Assembly: GCF_900142965.1 (NCBI RefSeq)
Contig: NZ_FRCQ01000012.1
Span: forward strand, 62,001 to 126,000
From: Rhizobacter sp. OV335
Lineage (GTDB): Bacteria; Pseudomonadota; Gammaproteobacteria; Burkholderiales; Burkholderiaceae_C
Direction of reading: 5' to 3'
Length of the DNA stretch: 64,000 nucleotides
The position numbers and the translations under genes were made by a program. The notes beneath the pieces were generated by a model that worked only from the letters and a program-made list of their open reading frames with translations, was not told the origin of the DNA and searched no databases. Numbering within the stretch: the first letter of the stretch is position 1; the number at the start of each line of letters is the position of its first letter. Below are positions 1-8,033 of this stretch, piece after piece.

Positions 1-1
1 G

Positions 2-385
2 AGCCGCGCCCAGGAAGAGCACCTGTCGCGCTGGCTGACGCGGCGCCTGAACGTGCCGGTGAAGCTGTTCGACCTGCGCGAGCAGGGCTACGAGCTGGTC
101 GGCGGGCGCTTGCTGCCGGACGGCGCCGGTGCGGGGCCCGGCGCGCAGTTGATGTACCAAGCCACCGGCGGCACGGCCCGCGTGACCGTCTACCTGCGCA
201 AGCCCGATGAAGCCGCGCCGGCCGCATTCCGCTTCGAGCGCGACGGCGACGTGAACCTCTTCTACTGGGTCGAGGCCGGCACCGGCTACGCGCTGGCCGG
301 CAGCCTGCCGCGCGAGCAACTGCTGGCGCTGGCCGAGGCGATCTACCGGCAGCAGCCGGCAGCGGCCGCATCGGCCTCGAAGTAG
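2..385 (+). CDS. Anti-sigma factor, C-terminal part (5' end outside window)
   Basis: The reading frame is open from the first bases and ends at a TAG, leaving 127 residues of a longer protein. The segments GYELVGGRLLP, LMYQATGG and FYWVEAGTGYALAG are typical of the periplasmic half of transmembrane anti-sigma factors that hold an ECF sigma factor in Burkholderiales. The N-terminal sigma-binding domain, the membrane helix and presumably the sigma gene lie before the window. An internal GTG at 53 could be mistaken for a start, but the frame is open upstream of it and the upstream residues (HLSRWLTRRLNVPVKL) continue the family pattern, so this is a truncated entry and not a small gene. The family call is from recognition of these motifs; the cognate signal is unknown. 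Confidence 0.75.
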   Translation, partial: SRAQEEHLSRWLTRRLNVPVKLFDLREQGYELVGGRLLPDGAGAGPGAQLMYQATGGTARVTVYLRKPDEAAPAAFRFERDGDVNLFYWVEAGTGYALAGSLPREQLLALAEAIYRQQPAAAASASK

Positions 386-423
386 CCGGGAGGGCGGTCG
401 CCCACCGTCTCTAGAATCGGGCG

Positions 424-2025
424 ATGTCCGATTCCGTCCCCGTGCAACCTGCGCCCGCGCTGTCCTCCTCCCGGGCCGCCGTCGGATTCCGGCTGCTGGT
501 CGTCTGCGTGCTCGGCTTCGCGTCCGGGTTGCCGCTCGCGCTGACCGGCCAGGCGATGCAGGCCTGGCTCAGCGTCGAGGGCATCGACATGGCGACCATC
601 GGCTTCCTGAGCCTGGTCGGCCTGCCCTACACCTTCAAGTTCCTGTGGGCGCCGCTGATGGACCGCTTCGAGCTGCCCTGGCTCGGCCGGCGCCGTGGCT
701 GGCTGGTGCTGACGCAGCTCGCGCTGGCCGGCGCCTTGATGCTGATGGCCACCACCTCGCCCGGCACCGCGACGCGCAGCTTCGCGCTGCTGGCGGTGCT
801 GGTCGCCTTCGTCTCGGCCTCGCAGGACGTGGTCGTCGACGCCTACCGCACCGACCTGCTGCCGGCGCGCGAGCGCGGGCTCGGTTCGTCGCTCTACGTG
901 CTGGGCTACCGGCTCGCGATGATCCTGTCGGGCGGCGTCGCGCTGATCTGGGTCGATCCGACACAGGGCGGCGGCTGGTCCTGGCCCGACGTCTACCGCG
1001 TGATGGCCGGGCTGATGGTCGGCGCGGCGGTGCTGTCGGCGGTCGCGTTGCCGCGGCTGCCGCTGGCGCTGCGGCCGTCGTCGGTCGCGCGGCAGGACGT
1101 GTTCGGCTTCGTCGCGGTGCTGGGCGCGGTCGCGGTGGGCTTCGTGCTGAGCGAGCGCTTCGGGCCGCCGATCGCCGCGGCCGTGCTGTCGCCGTGGTGG
1201 GCAGGCAGCAGCCTGCCGGCCGCGCTGCAGCAGCGCTGGACCGAGCTGCTGGCGCTGCTGCTGGGCATCGCGTTCACGCTGCCGCTGGCCGCGTGGGCGG
1301 CGCGCGCGGCGCGCTTCGAGACGCTGCTGGGCGGGCTGCGCAGCTACTTCGCGCAGCCCGGCGCCGGCGCCTTCCTCGCGTTCATCGTGCTCTACAAGCT
1401 GGGCGATGCGTTCGCCGGCTCGCTGATGACGCCGTTCCTGCTGAAGGCGATGCAGTTCGGCCCGGCCGAGGTCGGCGTCGCGAACAAGCTGATCGGCCTG
1501 TGGCTGACGATCGGCGGCGCGCTGCTCGGCGGCGCGCTGATGTTCCGGCTTGGCCTGTGGCGCGCGCTGCTGCTGTTCGGCGTGCTGCAGATGCTCAGCA
1601 ACCTCGGCTTCTGGTGGCTGGCCGGGCATGGCCACGGGCTGCTGCCGGGCGTCACGATCCCGGCCTTCGACTGGACGGTGGTCTGGCTGAAGCAGGCGAC
1701 GCCGGTCGACGGCGGGCTGCTGATGGTCATCGCGCTCGAGAACATCACCGGCGGCATGGGCACGACCGCGTTCGTCGCGTTCCTGATGAGCCTGTGCAAC
1801 CAGCGCTTCACCGCGACGCAGTACGCGCTGCTGAGCGCGTTCGCGTCGGTCGGCCGCGTCTGGGTCGGGCCGGTGGCCGGCGTCACCGCCGAGACCATCG
1901 GCTGGCCGAGCTTCTTCCTGCTGTCGACGGTGCTGGCCTTGCCGGCGTTGTTGATGCTCGTGTGGCTGCGCGCGCCGGTGCAGGCGCTCGAGGTCGATCC
2001 GACAACGCTGGTCACCGATGATTGA
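424..2025 (+). CDS. ampG: AmpG-like muropeptide permease (MFS)
   Basis: A 533-residue major-facilitator protein of the inner membrane. The opening hydrophobic segments, the loop FLWAPLMDRFELPWLGRRRG and the motif ASQDVVVDAYRTDLL near residue 137 are those of AmpG, which imports anhydro-muropeptides from the periplasm for cell-wall recycling. Hydrophobic segments continue to the end, giving about 12 to 14 membrane helices, the usual size for AmpG. The ATG at 424 has only a weak purine tract before it. Transport of muropeptides is inferred from family; no ampD, ampR or beta-lactamase gene is next to it here. The metalloprotease gene follows 40 bases downstream in the same direction and may be co-transcribed. 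Confidence 0.85.
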   Translation: MSDSVPVQPAPALSSSRAAVGFRLLVVCVLGFASGLPLALTGQAMQAWLSVEGIDMATIGFLSLVGLPYTFKFLWAPLMDRFELPWLGRRRGWLVLTQLALAGALMLMATTSPGTATRSFALLAVLVAFVSASQDVVVDAYRTDLLPARERGLGSSLYVLGYRLAMILSGGVALIWVDPTQGGGWSWPDVYRVMAGLMVGAAVLSAVALPRLPLALRPSSVARQDVFGFVAVLGAVAVGFVLSERFGPPIAAAVLSPWWAGSSLPAALQQRWTELLALLLGIAFTLPLAAWAARAARFETLLGGLRSYFAQPGAGAFLAFIVLYKLGDAFAGSLMTPFLLKAMQFGPAEVGVANKLIGLWLTIGGALLGGALMFRLGLWRALLLFGVLQMLSNLGFWWLAGHGHGLLPGVTIPAFDWTVVWLKQATPVDGGLLMVIALENITGGMGTTAFVAFLMSLCNQRFTATQYALLSAFASVGRVWVGPVAGVTAETIGWPSFFLLSTVLALPALLMLVWLRAPVQALEVDPTTLVTDD

Positions 2026-2065
2026 GCTTTGGAACCCACGCCCCCATCTCCGGTCTGAATCCGCC

Positions 2066-2956
2066 ATGAACCACGACGCCGACCTCCCCTCGATCACCTG
2101 CGGCTGCGCCTTGCACGCGCGGCGCCGTTTCGCCGCGACGCTGGTCGCCGCCGGCGCGTCGCTGGCCGTGCCGGCCTGGGCGCGCGAGGGCGTCGACGTG
2201 GGCGGCGAGTCGCGCTTCACGAAGCTGGTGTCGGCCGACCAGATCGAGCAGGCCGCCGCGCAGCAGTACGCGCAGATGAAGCAGCAGGCCGCGCAGCAGC
2301 GCGCGCTCGGCCCCGACAGCCACCCGCAGGTGGTGCGGCTGCGCGCGATCTCGCAGCGCATCATCCCGTTCAGTTCCGAGTGGAACGAGCGGGCGAGCCG
2401 CTGGAAGTGGGAGGTCAACCTGATCGGCTCGAAGCAGATCAATGCCTTCTGCATGCCCGGCGGCAAGATCGCGTTCTACACCGGCATCCTCGAGCAGCTG
2501 CAGCTGACCGACGACGAGGTCGCGATGGTGATGGGCCACGAGGTCGCGCATGCGCTGCGCGAGCATGCGCGCGAGCGCATGGGCAAGAACATGGCCACGC
2601 AGGGCGCGATCGGGCTCGGTGCCGCGATCCTCGGGCTGGGCAGCATCGGACGCTCGGTGGCCGACATGGGCGGCCAGCTGCTGACGCTGAAGTTCGGCCG
2701 CGAGGACGAATCCGAGGCCGACCTGGTCGGCATGGAGCTGGCCGCGCGCGCCGGTTACGACCCGCGCGCCGGCGTCAGCCTGTGGAACAAGATGGCGCAG
2801 GCCAGCAAGGGCGCGCCGCCGCAGTTCATGTCGACCCACCCGTCCGGGCCGACGCGCATCCGCGACATCGAGGCCAACCTGCCGCGTGTCGAGGGGCTGT
2901 ATGCGAAGGCGGCCAAGCCGCCGCAGCGCTTCGAGCCGCCGGTCAAGAAGCCCTGA
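2066..2956 (+). CDS. M48-family periplasmic metalloprotease
   Basis: A 296-residue zinc protease of the M48 (HtpX/Oma1/LoiP-like) family. The zinc motif HEVAH lies at residues 158-162 and the third ligand is expected at Glu215 of ESEAD. The N-terminus carries an arginine run followed by a hydrophobic stretch ending in AWA (ARRRFAATL...VPAWA), which looks like a signal peptide, possibly Tat-type, so a periplasmic location is likely. Residues 70-85 are Gln/Ala-rich. The frame is open back to an ATG at 2018 that overlaps the ampG stop, but the ATG at 2066 places the signal peptide near the N-terminus and is preferred. The role, by family, is quality control of envelope proteins. The stop is only 3 bases from the end of the convergent Crp/Fnr gene. 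Confidence 0.85.
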   Translation: MNHDADLPSITCGCALHARRRFAATLVAAGASLAVPAWAREGVDVGGESRFTKLVSADQIEQAAAQQYAQMKQQAAQQRALGPDSHPQVVRLRAISQRIIPFSSEWNERASRWKWEVNLIGSKQINAFCMPGGKIAFYTGILEQLQLTDDEVAMVMGHEVAHALREHARERMGKNMATQGAIGLGAAILGLGSIGRSVADMGGQLLTLKFGREDESEADLVGMELAARAGYDPRAGVSLWNKMAQASKGAPPQFMSTHPSGPTRIRDIEANLPRVEGLYAKAAKPPQRFEPPVKKP

Positions 2957-2959
2957 GGT

Positions 2960-3607
2960 TCACCAGCGCGCCGGCAGCGGCCGCTTCAGCACGATCTGCG
3001 TGCGGCTGACGGCGATGTGCCCACCCGCATCCAGGTCCTTCAGCAAGCGGCTGACCATCTCGCGCGAGCAGCCGACGCGGCTCGCGATCTCCTGGTGCGT
3101 CAGCCGTTCGAGGATCACCCGCGTGCCGTCGGGCTGCGTCACCGCCAGGTCGGTCAGCAGCTGCGCGACGCGGCCGTAGACATCGAGCAGCGCCAGGCTG
3201 CGCGCGCTGTGCGTCGCCAGCCGTGCCCGGTGGATCACGCGCGAGATCAGCTCGAACGCGAACTCCGGCCGCTCGGCGATGTGCTGGCGCAGCGTGTGCC
3301 GCGTGACGACCGAGCACACCGTGGGTTCGAGCGTGATGATCGACGCCGAGCGCGGCCCGCCATCGAGCGACATCTCGCCGAGGTATTCGCCCGGGCCGTA
3401 GACGCCATAGACGATCTCGCGGTCGCGGTCGTCCATCGAGAACGCCTTGACGCGGCCGGACAGCAGGATGAACAAGGTGTCGCCGTGATCGCCTTCCTGG
3501 ATCAGCAGCACGCCCTTGCGGTAGCGGCGTTGTTCGCCCCGGGCCGAGAGCAGGCCCAGGGATTCGGACAGCACGGGAGCGGATGCTGGGCCGGTGGCGG
3601 CGTCCAT
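2960..3607 (-). CDS. Crp/Fnr-family transcriptional regulator
   Basis: A 215-residue cytoplasmic regulator with a cyclic-nucleotide-binding beta-roll (about residues 20-130, with IQEGDHGDTLFILLSGRV and GEYLGEMSLDGGPRSAS) and a C-terminal Crp-type winged helix (about 145-210). The recognition helix is in CSREMVSRLLKDL. There is no N-terminal cysteine cluster, so an FNR-like iron-sulfur sensor is unlikely. GEMSLDGGPRSA resembles the phosphate-binding cassette, but whether it binds cAMP cannot be told from sequence. It ends 3 bases from the M48 protease stop, convergently. Targets are unknown. Confidence 0.88.
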   Translation of the reverse strand: MDAATGPASAPVLSESLGLLSARGEQRRYRKGVLLIQEGDHGDTLFILLSGRVKAFSMDDRDREIVYGVYGPGEYLGEMSLDGGPRSASIITLEPTVCSVVTRHTLRQHIAERPEFAFELISRVIHRARLATHSARSLALLDVYGRVAQLLTDLAVTQPDGTRVILERLTHQEIASRVGCSREMVSRLLKDLDAGGHIAVSRTQIVLKRPLPARW

Positions 3608-3746
3608 GAAGAAGCGGCGGCGAATGGGAAAGCCCGGGCGGTGGCCCGGGAACCCATCGAATCTAGCACGCCGCCCTGGCGCCTCCGTGACGGTGGACGA
3701 CGGCCCGCGTGACGGAAGTCAGCGCCGGCCGCTGCGCGTCGACACG

Positions 3747-4475
3747 TCAGTGCGAGAGCGCCGTCTTCATCGCCGGCGTGATCGGCGGCAGCACCGCCAC
3801 GCGGTTCAGCAGGTCGCCGATGCTGGCGGTCTGCGTCTTGATGCGGATGCTGCTGATCTGCGAGCGCACCGTCGAGACGGCGACGCTGAAGGTACGCGCC
3901 ACTTCCTTCGGCCGCTGGCCATCGCACAGCGCGCGCAGCACCTTGGTCTCGGCCGCGGTCAGGCCGTGCGTGCGGGCAAAGAAGTCGAGCGTCAGCGATT
4001 CGCAGCGGTGGCGCTTGCCGAGCACCAGCATCGCGAGCCCGTCGTCCTCGGGCGACGACATCGGCACGAAGGCGACCGGCATCGCGCCGTCCTCGCGGCT
4101 CAGGTTCAGCATGCGGCGGCGGCCGCTGCAGGCGCCGAGCAGCGCACCGAGGAAGCCCGACAGTTCTTCCGCATGGCGCGGCAGCACCTGGCCCTTGATG
4201 ACGCGCAGGCCGTCGCCGGCCTGCAGCGATTGCCAGCCGAGCTGGTTGGCGTGGCGCAGGCCGCAACTCGCGTCGACCAGCAGCAGTCCGTGGTCCATCT
4301 CGTCGAGCATCATCGTCAGCCAGCGGGCCATCGCGGAGGGGCCGTGGCGGCGCTCCGGTCCGGGGTATGGCAGCTGGGCGGGTTCAACGGCGGGGTGGAT
4401 CGCGGCGGGGCTGGGCCGCAGATTCAGGTGGGCGGTCGGGCGGGTGTCCGGGGGTGAGAGCAGTTCATCCAACAT
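3747..4475 (-). CDS. LuxR-type HTH transcriptional regulator
   Basis: A 242-residue protein with a C-terminal LuxR/GerE helix-turn-helix (about residues 168-225; LTAAETKVLRALCDGQRPKE and VSTVRSQISSIRIKT). The N-terminal 165 residues have no receiver aspartate pattern and no autoinducer-domain signature that I recognise; MDHGLLLVDASCGLRHAN resembles the start of a PAS-like fold. It is therefore an orphan regulator with a probable but unproven sensory N-terminus. It reads in the same direction as the upstream esterase gene, 108 bases away, and may have its own promoter in that gap, which holds the hairpin GGTGGT-GAAA-ACCACC at 4553-4568. Confidence 0.8.
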   Translation of the reverse strand: MLDELLSPPDTRPTAHLNLRPSPAAIHPAVEPAQLPYPGPERRHGPSAMARWLTMMLDEMDHGLLLVDASCGLRHANQLGWQSLQAGDGLRVIKGQVLPRHAEELSGFLGALLGACSGRRRMLNLSREDGAMPVAFVPMSSPEDDGLAMLVLGKRHRCESLTLDFFARTHGLTAAETKVLRALCDGQRPKEVARTFSVAVSTVRSQISSIRIKTQTASIGDLLNRVAVLPPITPAMKTALSH

Positions 4476-4583
4476 GGCGCTGTCCTTCTGATGGCAGGCG
4501 CAGCAGCACCGCTGTGCACCTTGTTACAGCGTAGGGGCGTCGGATGCCGGCAGGTGGTGAAAACCACCGGAGCCGTTTGTGAT

Positions 4584-5270
4584 TTATTCACCTCGGCCGG
4601 TGGCCGGGCCGAGCAGGGTGGTCAGCCAGCGTGTCAGGTCGGCGATCTCGGGGCCGCACACCGAATGCGGCATCGGGTACTCGTGCCACTCGACCGGGTG
4701 CTCGAACGCCAGCAGCGCGTCGCGCGACGCGAGCGCGCGGGCGATCGGGATCACCGGGTCCTGGCGGCCGTGCGCCAGGAAGATCGGCACCCCATGGTTC
4801 GCGCCGTGGCGCTCGGCCGCGGTCTGCGCCGCCAGCGGCAGGTAGCCCGACAGGCCGACCAGGCCGGCCAGCCGCTCGGGGTGGCGCAGCCCCGTCAGCA
4901 GCGTCATCGCGCAGCCCTGCGAGAAGCCCCCGAGCACGATGCGCGACGCGGGGATGCCGCGTTCGTGCTCGCGGGCGATCAGCGCCTGGATCAGGGCCTG
5001 GGATTCGCGCAGGCCGGCCTCGTCCTCGCGCCGCACCAGGTCGGCGCCGAGGATGTCGTACCAGGCGCGCATCACGTAGCCGCCGTTGACCGTGACCGGC
5101 CGCGTCGGCGCGTGCGGAAAGATGAAGCGCAGCGGGCCGGCGGCGGCGAGGTCGAGCTCCTGCGCGAACGGCGCGAAGCCGTTCCCGCTGTCGCCCAGCC
5201 CGTGCAGGAAGATGATGGTGGCCGTCGGATTCGGGCCGGTCTCGGTTTCGATGGTGTCGAGGAGCTGCAT
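4584..5270 (-). CDS. Carboxylesterase / phospholipase-type alpha/beta hydrolase
   Basis: A 228-residue cytoplasmic alpha/beta hydrolase of the carboxylesterase-2 (acyl-protein-thioesterase-like) family. The oxyanion region is IIFLHGLGDSGNGF, the nucleophile Ser117 is in GGFSQG, Asp171 is in GRQDPVIP and His202 is in MPHSV, so the triad is complete. Length matches the family. Such enzymes hydrolyse short acyl esters; the physiological substrate is unknown. The outer-membrane protein gene starts upstream on the same strand and its stop at 5306 is 35 bases away, so the two may be co-transcribed. Confidence 0.88.
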   Translation of the reverse strand: MQLLDTIETETGPNPTATIIFLHGLGDSGNGFAPFAQELDLAAAGPLRFIFPHAPTRPVTVNGGYVMRAWYDILGADLVRREDEAGLRESQALIQALIAREHERGIPASRIVLGGFSQGCAMTLLTGLRHPERLAGLVGLSGYLPLAAQTAAERHGANHGVPIFLAHGRQDPVIPIARALASRDALLAFEHPVEWHEYPMPHSVCGPEIADLTRWLTTLLGPATGRGE

Positions 5271-5305
5271 GCCGCGATGCTAGCCCGACACGGCCCGGAC
5301 CCGGG

Positions 5306-5968
5306 TCAGAAGCGGTAGTTCACGCCCAGGCTCAGCTGCGGGATCGCGCGGATCTTGCCGACGCCGTCGCGCAGCTCCTGCGTTTCCTTGTCGACATCGG
5401 CGTTCAACTGGGCGCGCTGGGTCGCGTCCATGCTGTCGAAGGTGGGTCCGCTCGCGGCCGACTCGACCTTCGCGCGCCCGATGCTCGCGCCGAGGTCGAA
5501 GTGGAAGCCCCAGGCGCCCTCGGTGCCGCCCTGGTGGCCGTAGCCGAAGCCGAGGAACGGCGTCGTCTTCGGGAACTTCACGTGCGCGTCGAAGCGGTCG
5601 CCGTCCTGCGTCGCGTAGGTGGTGTTGCCGATCGTGATCTGGTTGTTGGTCGGGCGGCCGGCCAGGTCGAGCTTGATCGCGTTGAAGGTCACGCCGCCGG
5701 TCAGGCGCCAGCCGCCGGTGAAGAACCAGTCGGCGAACACGCCGCCGCGGCTGAGCTTCAGGTCGGCGTCGTAGTGGATGCTGTTCTCGGTCTTCGTCGT
5801 GCTGTGCGAGCCGAGCGACGCGACGTCGCCGCGCAGCGTCACCGACGGCGCGACCGGCTGCGCATAGCCGAGCATCACGCCGTGCGTGCCGATGCCCGTG
5901 TAGACCTCGCCGGCGTGGGCGGTGGCGGCCAGCGCCAGGGCGGCCGATGCGGCCAGCGTCTTGATCAT
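5306..5968 (-). CDS. Outer-membrane beta-barrel protein (hypothetical)
   Basis: A 220-residue exported protein. It starts MIKTLAASAALALAATAHA, a clear Sec signal peptide cut after AHA, and ends in VNYRF, a C-terminal aromatic residue typical of outer-membrane barrels. Alternating segments such as VTLRGDVASLG and FGYGHQGG support a small beta-barrel. The ATG at 5968 is chosen because a GAGGAG ribosome-binding site lies a few bases before it; an in-frame ATG 21 bases earlier would disrupt the signal peptide. I do not recognise the exact family, and function is unknown. Confidence 0.7.
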   Translation of the reverse strand: MIKTLAASAALALAATAHAGEVYTGIGTHGVMLGYAQPVAPSVTLRGDVASLGSHSTTKTENSIHYDADLKLSRGGVFADWFFTGGWRLTGGVTFNAIKLDLAGRPTNNQITIGNTTYATQDGDRFDAHVKFPKTTPFLGFGYGHQGGTEGAWGFHFDLGASIGRAKVESAASGPTFDSMDATQRAQLNADVDKETQELRDGVGKIRAIPQLSLGVNYRF

Positions 5969-6057
5969 GGGAAGCTCCTCGTACTGCATCTGAATGAAAG
6001 CGGACCCGCGGGTGCGGGTGAGTGCTCATTCTTCAGCGAGGAGGGGCCGGGACAAGG

Positions 6058-6091
6058 GCCGAACAACGTGGGCCGGGCGGCGTTGTTCGGC
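6058..6091. repeat. 11-bp perfect inverted repeat (stem-loop)
   Basis: GCCGAACAACG (6058-6068) and CGTTGTTCGGC (6081-6091) form a perfect stem with a 12-base loop, just past the stop of the decayed PIN gene on the minus strand. No run of T follows on either strand, so it is not a textbook terminator. It may stabilise an mRNA end or bind a protein. Confidence 0.6.
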
Positions 6092-6106
6092 GCTTCGGGC
6101 GCCGGC

Positions 6107-6240
6107 TCAGAGCGTGAAGTCCGTGACGAAGAGGTTTTCGATGCGCACTTCTCCAAGCACTGCGCCGTGTTGCATGTCTTCGCTCAACACCCTCTCACGT
6201 CCGCCAACGATGGCAGCCTGCATGACGCTCGTGTCCAGCA
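6107..6240 (-). pseudogene. PIN-domain (VapC-type) toxin with internal deletion
   Basis: Directly behind the antitoxin stop, in another frame, the minus strand reads LLDTSV and then, without a gap, MQAAIVGGRERVLSED and MQHGAVLGEVRIENLF before VTDFTL and a TGA. LDTSV is the first acidic motif of PIN nucleases, and LSEDMQHG...LRIENPF-like text is their last motif. The central part, normally about 80-90 residues with the other acidic residues, is missing. No good start codon is visible. The product could not be an active ribonuclease. The call rests on motif recognition; a structure-based search of the 43-residue remnant would test it. Confidence 0.7.
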
Positions 6241-6242
6241 GG

Positions 6243-6470
6243 CTACGCTCGGCGATTGGCCTCTTCGCGATCGAAGTGCCAGCCCCCCAGCCTTCCCGGT
6301 GTGGCCCGAGCGGATTGCTCGAAGGCCTGCAACTCGTTCGCCAGCTGCTGGCTTCCCGCCAACTGCTCCAGGTAGTCTCGAACGGCTTGGTTCAGACTTT
6401 TGCCCATCGTGGCGGCGGCAGCACGAGCCTGCTCCGCGATGCGCTCGTCCACGGAAAAGGTGATGTTCAT
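6243..6470 (-). CDS. Ribbon-helix-helix antitoxin (VapB-like)
   Basis: A 75-residue protein, MNITFSVDERIAEQARAAAA at the start, matching small RHH-type antitoxins whose N-terminus binds DNA and whose C-terminus (here GGWHFDREEANRRA) wraps the toxin. AAGGGGAAGTC gives a good ribosome-binding site before the ATG. The partner PIN toxin downstream is internally deleted, so this antitoxin is now without a working partner. An AT-rich TAATAT element (6492-6497, minus strand) could be the -10 box. The base composition of the cassette is less GC-rich than its neighbours, which fits acquisition. Confidence 0.8.
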   Translation of the reverse strand: MNITFSVDERIAEQARAAAATMGKSLNQAVRDYLEQLAGSQQLANELQAFEQSARATPGRLGGWHFDREEANRRA

Positions 6471-6563
6471 GACTTCCCCTTATGCGCGCACATATTAGGT
6501 GTTGCAGTCACTGTGCCGCATGCTGCTGCACAAGGGAATTTGAAGCCCCTGGGTGGACGATGC

Positions 6564-7349
6564 TCAGAGCGTGAAGTCGTAGTCGATGACCAGCGGCGCG
6601 TGGTCCGAGAAGCGCTGCTCGAGGTAGATGTGCTCGCGCAGCGCCTTGGCGGCCAGCGCCGGCGTGGCCAGGTGGTAGTCGAGCCGCCAGCCGACGTTCT
6701 TCGCCCAGGCCTGGCCGCGGTTGCTCCACCAGGTGTATTGCTCGGGTTTCGGGTTCAGCGTGCGGAACACGTCGACCAGGCCCAGCTCGTCCAGCGTGTG
6801 CGTCATCCAGGCGCGCTCTTCCGGCAGGAAACCGCTGTTCTTCTGGTTGCTGCGCCAGTTCTTCAGGTCGATCTCCTTGTGCGCGATGTTCACGTCGCCC
6901 ACCAGGATGAACTCGCGCTCGGCCTTCAGCTGCTGCAGGTAGGGCGTCATCAGCGCGAGGAAGCGGAACTTCGCGAGCTGCCGCTCCTCGCCGCTGGAGC
7001 CGCTCGGGAAGTAGCAGCTGATGATGCTGAGCTTGCGCTGCGGGGTGTCGAAGCGCAGCTCGACGTAGCGGCCCTCGGCGTCGAACTCGGGCGAACCGAA
7101 GCCGATCACCACGTCGCTCGGCTTCTTGCGGCTGTACACGCCGACGCCCGAGTAGCCCTTCTTCTCGGCGAAGTGGAAATGGCCGTGCATGTCGTGCAGG
7201 CGCTCGAAGCGGCCGGCGATGTCGGCGGCCTGGGCCTTCACCTCCTGCACCCCCATACAATCGGCGCCAATGCTTTCCGCCCACGGCAGAAGGCCCTTCG
7301 TGGCAGCCGAGCGGATGCCGTTCAGATTCAAAGACACCAGACGGAACAC
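6564..7349 (-). CDS. xth: Exodeoxyribonuclease III
   Basis: A 261-residue AP endonuclease / 3'-5' exonuclease of the ExoIII family, which acts in base-excision repair. Asn10 (LNLNGIRS), Glu36 (GVQEVKAQ), Asp152/Asn154 (GDVNIAH) and Asp249-His250 (SDHAPLVID) are the metal and catalytic residues. The start is the GTG at 7349, six bases after GGAGG and giving the family N-terminus VFRLVSLNLNG; the much longer frame continuing upstream is antisense to pyrE and is not coding. Its start codon lies 12 bases from that of the divergent pyrE gene. Confidence 0.95.
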   Translation of the reverse strand: MFRLVSLNLNGIRSAATKGLLPWAESIGADCMGVQEVKAQAADIAGRFERLHDMHGHFHFAEKKGYSGVGVYSRKKPSDVVIGFGSPEFDAEGRYVELRFDTPQRKLSIISCYFPSGSSGEERQLAKFRFLALMTPYLQQLKAEREFILVGDVNIAHKEIDLKNWRSNQKNSGFLPEERAWMTHTLDELGLVDVFRTLNPKPEQYTWWSNRGQAWAKNVGWRLDYHLATPALAAKALREHIYLEQRFSDHAPLVIDYDFTL

Positions 7350-7361
7350 GAAAGACCTCCG

Positions 7362-8033
7362 ATGAGCCCCACCGCTGACACCTTGGCCAAAGACTTCGTC
7401 AGCTTCTCGGTGGAAGCCGGCGTGTTGCGGTTCGGGGAGTTCAAGACCAAGGCCGGGCGGCTGTCGCCCTATTTCTTCAATTCCGGCCTGTTCGACGACG
7501 GCGCCAAGCTGGGCCGTCTCGCGGAATTCTATGCGCGCCGCCTGCTCGCCTCGGGCATCGAGTTCGACATGCTGTTCGGCCCGGCCTACAAGGGCATCAC
7601 GCTCGCCTCGGCCACCGCGGTGGCGCTGGCGGGCCTGGGCCGCAACGTGCCTTTCTGCCACAACCGCAAGGAAGCCAAGGACCACGGCGAAGGCGGCCTG
7701 ATGGTCGGCGCGCCGCTGAAAGGCCGCGTCGTCATCATCGACGACGTGATCACCGACGGCGCCTCCAAGCGCGAATCGGTCGAGATGATCCGCGCCGCCG
7801 GGGCGGAACCGGTTTCGGTGCTGATCGCGATGGACCGCATGGAACGCAAGGGTTCCGATGACAACCTGAGCGCCCGTTCCTCCGTTGAGGAGTTCGAAGC
7901 GGCGTATGGCATGCCGGTGCTGGCCATTGCGACGCTGGCTGACTTGCTGCAGTATCTGCAGACGAATGACGATCCGGCCCTGCGCAGCCACCTGGCGCGC
8001 GTGGCCGCCTACCGGGACCGTTACGGGGTGTAA
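7362..8033 (+). CDS. pyrE: Orotate phosphoribosyltransferase
   Basis: A 223-residue enzyme that joins orotate to PRPP in pyrimidine synthesis. The PRPP loop VVIIDDVITDGAS is at residues 123-135, and the catalytic region CHNRKEAKDHGEGG precedes it. Length and both termini fit bacterial PyrE. The ATG at 7362 is directly opposed to the xth start, so the promoter must lie inside the nuclease coding region. The DUF4124 gene begins at the base after the pyrE stop. Confidence 0.96.
   Translation: MSPTADTLAKDFVSFSVEAGVLRFGEFKTKAGRLSPYFFNSGLFDDGAKLGRLAEFYARRLLASGIEFDMLFGPAYKGITLASATAVALAGLGRNVPFCHNRKEAKDHGEGGLMVGAPLKGRVVIIDDVITDGASKRESVEMIRAAGAEPVSVLIAMDRMERKGSDDNLSARSSVEEFEAAYGMPVLAIATLADLLQYLQTNDDPALRSHLARVAAYRDRYGV

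Larger units (their letters stand above)
6105..6578. repeat. 17-bp direct repeats flanking the toxin-antitoxin remnant
   Basis: The sequence GCTCAGAGCGTGAAGTC occurs at 6105-6121 and again at 6562-6578. The second copy is the 3' end of the exodeoxyribonuclease III gene; the first forms the 3' end of the PIN remnant. Read on the minus strand, both encode the terminal residues DFTL followed by the same stop. The 457-base period encloses the antitoxin gene, its leader and most of the PIN remnant. Confidence 0.75.

Noticed and set aside
343-2466. A 707-codon open frame on the minus strand opposite ampG and the M48 gene
   Set aside because: It is the antisense of two well-recognised genes, is extremely Arg/Ala/Gln-rich and has no family motifs; long antisense frames are expected in such GC-rich DNA.
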